Under the pieces are notes generated by a model that had not been told where the DNA came from, did no database searches, and worked only from the letters and a program-made list of their open reading frames with translations. A stretch of 64,000 nt of DNA from Gibbula magus (Eukaryota > Mollusca > Gastropoda > Trochida > Trochidae), in the NCBI GenBank assembly GCA_936450465.1, contig OW388291.1:35378656-35442655 (forward strand). Reading direction: 5' to 3'. Positions 54,501 through 64,000 of this stretch are shown in pieces. The first letter of the stretch is position 1; the number at the start of each line of letters is the position of its first letter. The translations under genes were made by a program, and so were the position numbers.

Positions 54501-57500
54501 AGGTAAGCATCAGACATACATATCCAGGTTTTATTAAGGTAAGCATCAGACATACATATCCAGGTTTTATTAAGGTAAGCATCAAACATACATATCAAGG
54601 TTTTATTAAGGTAAGCATCAAACATACATATCCAGGTTTTATTAAGGTAAGCATTTGACATACATATCCAGGTTTTAGTAAGGTAAACATCAGACATACA
54701 TATCCAGGTTTTATTAAGGTAAGCATCAGACATACATATCCAGGTTTTATTAAGGTAAGCATCAGACATACATATCCATGTTTTATTAAGGTAAGCATCA
54801 AACATTCATATCCAGGTTCTATTAAGGTAAGCATCAGTCATACATATCCAGGTTATATTAAGGTAAGCATTTGACATACATATCCAGGTTTTAGTAAGGT
54901 AAGCATCAGACATACATATCCAGGTTTTATTAAGGTAAGCATCAGACATACATAACAAGGTTTTATTAAGGTAAGCATCAGCCATACATATTCAGGTTTT
55001 ATTAAGGTAAGCATTTGACATACATATCCAGATTTTAGTAAGGTAAGCATCAGACATACATATCCAGGTTTTAATAAGGTATGCATCAGCCATACATATC
55101 CAGGTTTTATTAAGTTTAACATCAGACATACATATCCATGTTTTATTAAGGTAAGCATCAAACATACATATCCAGGTTTTATTAAGGTATGCATCAGACA
55201 TACATATCCAGGTTTTATTAAGGTATGCATCAGACATACATATCCAGGTTTTATTTAGATAAGCATCAAACATACATATCCAGGTTTTATTAAGGTAAGC
55301 ATTTGACATAAATATCCAGGTTTTATTAAGGTAAGCATCAGCCATACATATCCAGGTTTTATTAAGGTAAGCATCAGACATACATATCCAGGTTTTAGTA
55401 AGGTAAGCATAAGACATACATATCCAGGTTTTAGTAAGGTAAACATCAGACATACATATCCAGGTTTTATTAAGGTAAGCATCAAACATACATATTCAGG
55501 TTTTATCAAGGTAAGCATCAGACATACATATCCAGGTTTTATTAAGGTAAGCATCAGACATACATATCCAGGTTTTAGTAAGGTAAGCAGCAGACATACA
55601 TATCCAGGTTTTAGTAAGGTAAGCAGCAGACATACATATCCAGCTTTTATTTAGGTAAGCATCAGCCATACATATCCAGGTTTTAGTAAGGTAAGCATTT
55701 GACATACATATCCAGGTTTTAGTAAGGTAAGCATCAGCCATACATATCCAGCTTTTATTAAGGTAAGCATCGGACATACATATCCAGGTTTTATTTAGGT
55801 AAGCATCAGCCATACATATCCAGGTTTTAGTAAGGTAAGCATTTGACATACATATCCAGGTTTTAGTAAGGTAAGCATCAGCCATACATATCCAGCTTTT
55901 ATTAAGGTAAGCATCGGACATACATATCCAGGTTTTATTAAGGTAAGCATCGGACATACATATCCAGGTTTTATTACGGTAAGCATCAGACATACATATC
56001 CAGCTTTTATTGAGGTAAGCAGCAGACATACATATCTAGGTTCTATTAAGGTAAGCATCAGACATACATATCCAGGTTTTATTAAGGTAAGCATCAAACA
56101 TACATATCCAGGTTTTATTAAGGTAAGCATCAGACATAAATATCCAAGTTTTATTAAGGTAAGCATCAGACATACATATCCAGGTTTTATTAAGGTAAGC
56201 ATTTGACATACATATCTAGGTTCTATTAAGGTAAGCATCAAACATACATATCCAGGTTTAAGTAAGGTAAGCATCAGACATACATATCCAGGTTTTATTA
56301 AGGTAAGCATCAAACATACATATCCATGTTTTATTAAGGTATGCATCAGCAAAACATATCCAGGTTTTATTAACGTAAGCATTTGACATACATATCCAGG
56401 TTTTAGTAAGGTAAGCATCAAACATACATATCCAGGTTTTAGTAAAGTAAACATCAGACATACATATCCAGGTTTTATTAAGGTAAGCATCAAACATACA
56501 TATCCAGGTTTTATTAAGGTATGCATCAGCCATACATATCCAGGTTTTATTAAGGTAAGCATTTGACATACATATCCAGGTTTTAGTAAGGTAAGCATCA
56601 GACATACATATCCAGGTTGTATTAAGGTATGCATCAGCCATACATATCCAGGTTTTATTAACGTAAGAATTTGACATACATATCCAGGTTTTAGTAAGGT
56701 AAGCATCAGACATACATATCCAGGTTTTAGTAAGGTAAACATCAGACATACATATCCAGGTTTTATTAAGGTAAGCATCAAACATACATATCCAGGTTTT
56801 ATTAAGGTATGCATCAGCTATACATATCCAGGTTTTATAAAGGTATGCATCAGCCATACATATCCAGGTTTTATTAACGTAAGCATTTGACATACATATC
56901 CAGGTTTTAGTAAGGTAAGCATCAGACATACATATCCAGGTTTTAGAAAGGTAAACATCAGCCATACATATCCAGCTTTTATTAAGGTAAGCATCGGACA
57001 TACATATCCAGGTTGTATTAAGGTAAGCATCGGACATACATATCCAGGTTTTATTACGGTAAGCAGCAGACATACATATTTAGGTTCTATTAAGGCAAGC
57101 ATCAAACATACATATCCAGGTTTTATTAAGGTAAGCATCAAACATACATATCCAGGTTTTATCAAGGTAAGCATCAGACATACTTATCCAAGTTTTATTA
57201 AGGTAAGCATTTGACATACATATCTAGGTTCTATTAAGGTAAGCATCAAACATACATATCCAGGTTTTATTAAGGTAAACATCAAACATACATATCCATG
57301 TTTTATTAAGGTATGCATTAGCAATACATATCCAGGTTTTATTAACGTAAGCATTTGACATACATATCCAGGTTTTAGTAAGGTAAGCATCAGACATACA
57401 TATCCAGGTTTTAGTAAGGTAAACATCAGACATACATATCCAGGTTTTATTAAGGTAAGCATCAAACATACATATCCAGGTTTTATTAAGGTATGCATCA

Positions 57501-60500
57501 GCCATACATATCCAGGTTTTATTAAGGTAAGCATTTGACATACATATCCAGGTTTTAGTAAGGTTAGCATCAGACATACATATCCAGGTTTTTTTAAGGT
57601 ATGCATCAGCCATACATATCCAGGTTTTATTAACGTAAGCATTTGACATACATATCCAGGTTTTAGTAAGGTAAGCATCAGACATACATATCCAGGTTTT
57701 AGTAAGGTAAACATCAGACATACATATCCAGGTTTTATTAAGGTAAGCATCAAACATACATATCCAGGTTTTATTAAGGTATGCATCAGCTATACATATC
57801 CAGGTTTTATTAAGGTAAGCATTTGACATACATATCCAGGTTTTAGTAAGGTAAGCATCAGACATACATATCCAGGTTTTATTAAGGTATGCATCAGACA
57901 TACATATCCAGGTTTTATTAACGTAAGCATTTGACATACATATCCAGGTTTTAGTAAGGTAAGCATCAGACATACATATCCAGGTTTTAGTAAGGTAAGC
58001 ATCAGACATACATATCCAGGTTTTAGTAAGGTAAACATCAGACATACATATCCAGGTTTTATTAAGGTAAGCATCAAACATACATATCCAGGTTTTATTA
58101 AGGTATGCATCAGCCATACATATCCGGGTTTCATTGAGGTAAGCATTTGACATACATATCCAGGTTTTAGTAAGGTAAGCATCAGACATACATATCCAGG
58201 TTTTATTAAGGTAAGCATTTGACATACATATCCAGGTATTATTAAAGTAAGCATCATACATACATATCCAGGTTTTATTAAGGTATGCATCAGCCATACA
58301 TATCCAGGTTTTATTAAGGTAAGCATTTGACATACATATCCAGGTTTTATTAAGGTAAGCATCAAACATACATATCCAGGTTTTATTAAGGTAAGCTTTT
58401 GACATACATATCCAGGTTTTAGTAAGGTAAGCATCAGACATACATATCCAGGTTTTATTAAGGTATGCATCAGCCATACATATCCAGGTTTTATTAAGGT
58501 AAGCATCATACATACATATTCAGGTTTTATTAAGGTAAGCATCAGACATACATATCCAGGTTTTATTAAGGTAAGCATCAAACATACATATCAAGGTTTT
58601 ATTAAGGTAAGCATCAAACATACATATCCAGGTTTTATTAAGGTAAGCATTTGACATACATATCCAGGTTTTAGTAAGGTAAACATCAGACATACATATC
58701 CAGGTTTTATTAAGGTAAGCATCAGACATACATATCCAGGTTTTATTAAGGTAAGCATCAAACATACATATCAAGGTTTTATTAAGGTAAGCATCAAACA
58801 TACATATCCAGGTTTTATTAAGGTAAGCATTTGACATACATATCCAGGTTTTAGTAAGGTAAACATCAGACATACATATCCAGGTTTTATTAAGGTAAGC
58901 ATCAGACATACATATCCAGGTTTTATTAAGGTAAGCATCAGACATACATATCCATGTTTTATTAAGGTAAGCATCAAACATACATATCCAGGTTCTATTA
59001 AGGTAAGCATCAGTCATACATATCCAGGTTATATTAATGTAAGCATTTGACATACATATCCAGGTTTTAGTAAGGTAAGCATCAGACATACATATCCAGG
59101 TTTTATTAAGGTAAGCATCAGACATACATAACAAGGTTTTATTAAGGTAAGCATCAGCCATACATATTCAGGTTTTATTAAGGTAAGCATTTGACATACA
59201 TATCCAGATTTTAGTAAGGTAAGCATCAGACATACATATCCAGGTTTTAATAAGGTATGCATCAGCCATACATATCCAGGTTTTATTAAGTTTAACATCA
59301 GACATACATATCCAGGTTTTATTAAGGTATGCATCAGACATACATATCCAGGTTTTATTAAGGTATGCATCAGACATACATATCCAGGTTTTATTTAGAT
59401 AAGCATCAAACATACATATCCAGGTTTTATTAAGGTAAGCATCAAATATACATATCCAGGTTTAATTAAGATAAGCATCAAACATACATATCCAGGTTTT
59501 ATTTAGGTAAGCATCAGACATACATATCCATGTTTTATTAACGTAAGCATCAGACATACATATTCAGGTTTTATTAAGGTTAGCATCAGACATACATATC
59601 CAGGTTTTATTAAGGTAAGCATCAGCCATACATATTCAGGTTTTATCAAGGTATGCATCAGCCATACATATCCAGGTTTTATTAAGTTTAACATCAGACA
59701 TACATATCCAGGTTTTATTAAGGTATGCATCAGACATACATATCCAGGTTTTATTAAGGTATGCATCAGACATACATATCCAGGTTTTATTTAGATAAGC
59801 ATCAAACATACATATCCAGGTTTTATTAAGGTAAGCATCAAATATACATATCCAGGTTTAATTAAGATAAGCATCAAACATACATATCCAGGTTTTATTT
59901 AGGTAAGCATCAGACATACATATCCAGGTTTTATTAAGGTAAGCATCAGACATACATATCCAGGTTTTATTAATGTAAGCATCAGACATACATATCCAGG
60001 TTTTATTAAGGTAAGCATCAGACATACATATCCAGGTTTTATTGCCCATATGGTTGGAAATAACCGAGTTAATATTTTTGATTTGAGCACATATCACGTT
60101 TGCCTAGCAACCGTTGTTTAACCGCGACTTCATGTCTGTGACGTCATAAAACAATGGTTCGTTACGTCACTGTAACTTGCCGTCAAAAGAGATCTGGCCG
60201 TTTCCTGGCTATTTTTACACGATTCAAATGGGAATAGATTTGGTAATAAAGAAATTATTACACTCGAAAGTGTGCCATATGACTTTTACGCAACTCGTGC
60301 AAATTTATTAATACCGTCGCTCTCGCTCGGGCAATAAAAAGATCACACTCGTTTCGTAAAAGTCATAGGACACACTTTTAAGGTGACACATTGTCTTCCA
60401 AAAGAAGTTACTCCCTTCAGATATCCGATCCTAACCTCTGTTCTACATGGCCTGAATCCGAGTGCAGAAATGGAGTGTCCTGATTGGTTTAAATTGAATC

Positions 60501-62618
60501 TAGCTGTGTTATCAGCCACGCCCTTGTAAAAGTCACATTTGCCAATGGATCAAGACCTTTTTTCATGATACGAAAATCATGAACATACCTACAAATAAAA
60601 TAAAATATCAAATATGATCATAAATTTGTACAGGATAGTATTTCCTAACGTTTTAGTTATGAACATTAACATCGGCATGCGTCCTGTATCCTCTGATTCG
60701 TTATATCCAGTATGTATGAATTTGTATATAATTGCTTTCAGAAGAATCATCTTCAACAAATATTGTCATGACAACGGAGACGTGGCCATCATCAGAAGTA
60801 CAGTATCGAGACGGTTCCTCCGCTACTGTAATGGCGCTACCGCAAGAATCAATATCTCAAACATCCATATTGGACATCTCTACAAATCAAATAATTGTAT
60901 CTCAAACATCGGGGTTTAAAGACTTGGCGTCCACAGAGGACATCTCTACATCGGGGTTTAAAGACTTGGCGTCCACAGTGGACATCTCGACGAATCAAAC
61001 ATATCAAACGTTTGTGTCCCAAGGATTAACATCTCTAGAACCATTCTTTCAAGGACCGACAACTGATAAAAGTAATATACCGCCGTCCTCAGAATCACTC
61101 GCTCAAGAACTGACAATTTCTCAGTTGGATCTACAGACATCCAATGAACTAATCTCTTCTCAAAACAATCTACTGACGTCTACAGAATCGATCCCTCCAG
61201 AATTGACAACTTCTCAAAACAATCTACTGATGTCACTGGAATCGGTCCCTCCAGAATTGACAACTTCTCAAAACAATCTACTGATGTCACTGGAATCGGT
61301 CCCTCCAGAATTGACAACTTCTCAAAACAATCTACTGATGTCACTGGAATCGGTCCCTCCAGAATTGACAACTTCTCAAAACAATCTACTGATGTCACTG
61401 GAATCGGTCCCTCCAGAATTGACAACTTCTCAAAACAATCTACTGATGTCACTGGAATCGGTCCCTCCAGAATTGACAACTTCTCAAAACAATCTACTGA
61501 TGTCACTGGAATCGGTCCCTCCAGAATTGACAACTTCTCAAAACAATCTACTGATGTCACTGGAATCGGTCCCTCCAGAATTGACAACTTCTCAAAACAA
61601 TCTACTGATGTCACTGGAATCGGTCCCTCCAGAATTGACAACTTCTCAAAACAATCTACTGATGTCACTGGAATCGGTCCCTCCAGAATTGACAACCTCT
61701 CAAAACAATCTACTGATGTCACTGGAATCGGTCCCTCCAGAATTGACAACTTCTCAAAACAATCTACTGATGTCACTAGAATCGGTCCCTCCAGAAATTA
61801 CAACTTCACAATCGAATCAACTGACGTCTCTTGATTCGATTCCTCCGCAACTAACCTCTTCTCAGACGAACCCACTAGCGTCTCAGGAACCAAAGTCAAG
61901 TGGGCTGATATCTCAAGAGCAGGTACTTCAAGAACACGTGTCTACCGAACTAAGGTCTGACTATTTGACGTCCACTGAAAGACTTCATGGCAGTTCTCTA
62001 AGGTCATCTCAGGAACCAAGACCCGGAGATTGGTTACATTCTAGTATTCTTACAGGCAGTTTTGAAACAACGAAATTACCAACAGAAACAATTAATTCAA
62101 ATTATGTTATGTCATCGGACAGTGTTGGGTATTCTAGCACTTCGACTGTGAATATTGAGACTTCAAGATTAAATGTGATGCTTGAAACAAATGAACAGCT
62201 CATGATAACAACATTTGATTTACATGACGTAACTTCCGTTATAAAACCGGATGTTGCTTCGGTTGCTAATGTGTTACCTTTGAGTTCATCTGTATTGCTG
62301 GAAACTACTGAACTCCCGGTCACACCTACTCAGCGTAAAGCACCATTGCTCTGTAGCCGTCGCTGCAAAGAGCTTGTTCTTTCGGAAGAGTTACAGAAAA
62401 TCAAGGATGAGTTAACTTTGGATAAAACCAGTTTATCGAAGTATGTTCGCACTAAAATCAGCGCTGTTAACACTGATGCTGTAGCCAAGTCCATAGGCTG
62501 GCCAGGAATAATCACCTTCTGTGTCTTAGTCTTCATCATCATCCTGTCCGACTTGCCCACGTTCTTTTGCGGACACAACAAAATAGTACACAAGAAACAC
62601 TTCAAGCACACTCGTTAG
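42505..62618 (+). CDS. FTP-domain (fucolectin-like) single-pass membrane protein with long repetitive stalk, gene 2 (4 exons)
   Basis: The exons are 42505-42565, 44687-44914, 50630-50830 and 60742-62618. All introns are GT-AG and phase 1, giving 2367 nt (788 residues plus stop). Exon 1 gives a short signal peptide (MKCILISMLCVVL). Exons 2-3 encode one FTP domain (residues about 22-162): NVALSKTATQS, AVDG, CSHTLRESSAWWRVDL, IYNRKDC, then CYQHEG, VSCVT, RYVKFGI and LCEVEIYI. Exon 4 is a Ser/Thr/Gln-rich stalk with about eleven near-identical 18-residue repeats. It ends with an LLCSRRC cysteine pair, a membrane-proximal segment (DELTLDKTSLSKYVRTK), a transmembrane helix at about 750-772 and a basic tail. 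It has the same exon plan, phases and architecture as the gene at 27711-32887, so the two are paralogues. Introns 2 and 3 are mostly satellite arrays. A surface lectin-receptor role is inferred from the family. Confidence 0.82.
44462..44634 (+). repeat. 21-bp tandem array upstream of FTP gene 2 exon 2
   Basis: About eight copies of ACAAAATTTATAATATTTGTT end about 50 bp before the exon 2 acceptor at 44686. The array is AT-rich and lies where branch point and pyrimidine tract would be expected nearby. Confidence 0.85.
44915..48650 (+). repeat. 63-bp tandem array beginning at the exon 2 donor of FTP gene 2
   Basis: The unit is about TTTTACTTCATCATCGTCTC-CGTCTACATCAGTATTTTAC-TCTCTATCACTAGACTCTTA-GTG, about 59 copies over 3.7 kb. 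Some units lack one C (GTCTCGTCTAC), making them 62 bp. The first, most diverged unit starts at the splice donor itself (GTGAGTCTTTACTTCC...). Pyrimidine-rich runs ending in CAG recur in every unit. It is intronic. The open frames across it are a by-product of a unit length divisible by three. Confidence 0.95.
49250..49639. mobile_element. MULE-like MITE with long inverted arms and 9-bp target duplication
   Basis: Two arms of about 115 bp (49250-49367 and 49523-49639) are near-perfect inverted repeats with ends CATCCTCGGTTACCC. They are flanked by the direct 9-mer TCAAAGGCT at 49241-49249 and 49640-49648. Nine-base duplications with long inverted arms fit Mutator-like non-autonomous elements. 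There is no coding capacity. It lies in intron 2 of FTP gene 2, after the 63-bp array. Confidence 0.8.
50444..50468 (+). repeat. Poly-C tract (25 C) with transposon-end sequence
   Basis: Uninterrupted C run followed by TCCTCTGGATCCGTCACT, the inverse of the AGTGGCGGATCCAG-type end seen near 21728. It lies about 160 bp upstream of FTP gene 2 exon 3. Confidence 0.9.
50831..60043 (+). repeat. 36-bp tandem array (about 256 copies) copying the exon 3 splice donor of FTP gene 2
   Basis: The unit is GTAAGCATCAGACATACATA-TCCAGGTTTTATTAAG. The array starts at the first base of intron 3, and the exon end plus intron start (GAAG|GTAAGC) is nearly repeated as TTAAG|GTAAGC at each unit join. Period is kept exactly: equivalent positions at 51061 and 59881 differ by 8820 = 245 x 36. 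Common variants are AGTAAG for ATTAAG, AACGTAAG, GTATGC and GCATTTGAC. The array ends near 60043 at unique sequence GCCCATATGG. Confidence 0.97.
60044..60741. other. Unique 3' part of intron 3 of FTP gene 2
   Basis: It contains a phrase (GAAGTTACTCCCTTCAG...CCTAACCTCTGTTCTAC, 60400-60450). A related phrase lies in intron 1 of FTP gene 1 (27945-27985), so it is a shared dispersed repeat. The acceptor ATTGCTTTCAG ends at 60741. Confidence 0.55.
61148..61900 (+). repeat. 54-bp coding minisatellite in the stalk of FTP gene 2
   Basis: About eleven near-identical units encode an 18-residue repeat (TSQNNLLMSLESVPPELT). They are flanked by one diverged unit before and about two after (ITTSQSNQLTSLDSIPPQ and so on). 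Units differ by only a base or two, so the array was recently homogenised. The repeat keeps frame and adds Ser/Thr sites, probably O-glycosylated. Confidence 0.95.
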
Positions 62619-63039
62619 AGTCGAGTAAATAACAAACTCCATTTATAATCAGTAATAATTCAGGTTGTGACATCATAGGAAGTGTGGGAAGTGTGCAATA
62701 AGCCACATTAACCATTTATTGTGAAGCAAAGGTTAGATATGAAAGCATGTTATGTGATAAGTGAATTATGAACAGAATGTGATGAAAACTGAGCACGTGA
62801 CATAATGACAACAGCTGTGTGTGTTGGTGAGCAGGCATGTCCTGCCTACCTGGTGGCACTGGTAACTTACACACTATTACTTAGGTAAGTTGTCCAGGGA
62901 TCCCTTGCACACAATAATGGTAACAATATGGTTAATATTGTATACTTGTGTCCATATGAATGTATACCACGTTTTTAACAGACGTTTATTTCAAACATAA
63001 CATTGTTATACAACATCTGCAATCTGCTTTTTCGAGACG

Positions 63040-63130
63040 AGTCAATTGCGGGATTTGAACCCACACCCTCAGAGTCAAGCACCAGTACTGACTGTACCAA
63101 TAGTGTATCCACTCGGCCACAGAGATCTCG
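63040..63130 (-). mobile_element. SINE head (tRNA-like, family 1)
   Basis: The minus strand reads TGGCCGAGTGGATAC and then GGGTGTGGGTTCAAATCCCG, a Ser/Leu-type tRNA A box and B box. It is similar to the head of the copy at 4287-4615. The acceptor stem is not closed and the body is missing, so this is not a functional tRNA gene. Confidence 0.55.
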
Positions 63131-63754
63131 GTAAAATGGGCGTTAAGCTATGTTATATCCAATACCCCTTCGATATATGTTAAAGTACAAACCTCCCAAT
63201 GCAACCTTGTTACATTTGTTATATTTTAACACTGTATATATATATAGAGAGAGAGAGGATGAAGTTGAAATATGCTTCGACCAAAGAGATTGAACATTTC
63301 TATATATAAAATATGTATATATTTACAATATGGCAAACTTATTTTACGACATTGTTACCCGATATTTGACAATAAAGAGATTCACCTCAACCAGGAAATA
63401 TTTTATGTTGAAAATATCAGGTAAATGACCTTCACCTGTACGGAATTAGAATTTATATCTAATTGATGGCCGTATTTTCATTCACGTTATACCGTTTTAA
63501 TTTGATAGTGTATAATATTGGGTAGTCATAATAAACGTATAAATATTTCTAAAGTAAATAAGTAAACTCATTAGTAGGTAATATCATTAACAACGAACAA
63601 TATAAAGGAGAAATGAACATAAAGTAGTATGGATTTGCATCAGTTTTAATAAGTGAGTATACAACAAGGTAACGCTATGAGAAACACGTCAGGAATATTT
63701 CATCACAATATTTCAGATCTTGTGAGAGAGATGGAGATATAACAAAACATGGAT

Positions 63755-64000
63755 TTATTTATCTTTTGCTTCTTGAGTGACTTCCGGTGCTGCAATAGGT
63801 CCGGTACTCAATGCGAAACCGAGCTGAGCTCCATAGTACAATACCATTACCAGAAACTCCAGGGAAACTCCTTGCAGCGTGTACGTTTCTATAACAAGCA
63901 GCGAGTCCGACACAATAAACATGGCGGCAGCTAACACTCCCCACACCGCCGGAAGTGACTTTTCTTTCTCAAACCTGCAGGCCGCCATTGCGCCCACTGC
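63755..64000 (-). CDS. TMEM86/YhhN-family lysoplasmalogenase, C-terminal part, runs off the window
   Basis: The frame is open from the right edge to a stop at 63755-63757 and encodes 81 residues. It contains VWGVLAAAMFIVSDSLLVI and LVMVLYYGAQLGFALS, two hydrophobic helices with the family signature of an SD after one helix and a YYxAQ-like motif in the last. TMEM86 proteins are multi-pass membrane enzymes that hydrolyse the vinyl ether of lysoplasmalogens. Only the last two or so helices and a short hydrophilic tail are present. The upstream exon boundary lies at or beyond the window edge, so no start can be named. An AATAAA overlaps the stop region on the minus strand. TMEM86A versus B cannot be decided. 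Confidence 0.8.
   Translation of the reverse strand, partial: AVGAMAACRFEKEKSLPAVWGVLAAAMFIVSDSLLVIETYTLQGVSLEFLVMVLYYGAQLGFALSTGPIAAPEVTQEAKDK

Noticed and set aside
53012..54805. Very long minus-strand frames across the 36-bp array (12-residue repeats such as MSDAYLNKTWIC; longest 597 codons)
   Set aside because: A stop-free repeat unit with length divisible by three stays open by arithmetic. Two different frames are open over the same DNA, and the array is an intron of a plus-strand gene. I see no promoter, splice or codon evidence for an antisense protein.
50831..60043. CRISPR-like regular repeats of 36 bp
   Set aside because: There are no spacers between units; it is a head-to-tail satellite in eukaryotic DNA.
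61180..61776. Minus-strand repeat frame opposite the 54-bp coding array
   Set aside because: It is a shadow of the coding minisatellite; only the plus strand continues into a membrane-anchored protein with a splice acceptor.

Overview
This is eukaryotic nuclear DNA from an animal, most likely a mollusc and perhaps a marine gastropod. The evidence is the intron-rich genes with GT-AG junctions, the FTP-lectin and ZP-domain genes, the many LINE, SINE, mariner and MITE relics, and SINEs of a molluscan style. There are no operons or bacterial features. The species cannot be fixed from the sequence alone.

Layout. 1-8.5 kb is AT-rich non-coding DNA with dispersed repeats, SINE copies and two minisatellites. 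8,522-13,382 is a full-length, apparently intact non-LTR retrotransposon on the minus strand. It has ORF1 with an N-terminal 2A-like motif and ORF2 with an APE endonuclease, reverse transcriptase and zinc knuckle, and it is flanked by a 13-bp target duplication. 14.7-21.0 kb holds seven phase-compatible minus-strand exons of a zona pellucida (ZP) domain gene; its first exon, and probably its last, were not found with confidence. 21-27.1 kb is a transposon field: a hAT-like MITE, a perfect 62-bp inverted repeat, a broken mariner with DD34D residues, and a decayed Tc1-like element.

27,711-32,887 (+) and 42,505-62,618 (+) are two paralogous four-exon genes. Each encodes a signal peptide, one FTP (fucolectin/tachylectin-4/pentraxin) lectin domain split over two exons, a long Ser/Thr-rich stalk, a related membrane-proximal segment, one transmembrane helix and a short basic tail. 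All introns are phase 1. They look like mucin-like surface lectin receptors, so recognition of fucosylated glycans is a reasonable inference.

The second gene is unusual because tandem arrays surround or fill its exons. A 21-bp array lies just upstream of exon 2, and a 63-bp array of about 3.7 kb starts at the exon 2 donor. A 36-bp array of about 9.2 kb starts exactly at the exon 3 donor and copies that donor (AAG|GTAAGC) into nearly every unit, about 256 times. A 54-bp coding array lengthens the stalk in exon 4. This splice-donor satellite is the most striking object in the window. At the right edge is the last coding part of a TMEM86/YhhN-family lysoplasmalogenase gene on the minus strand.
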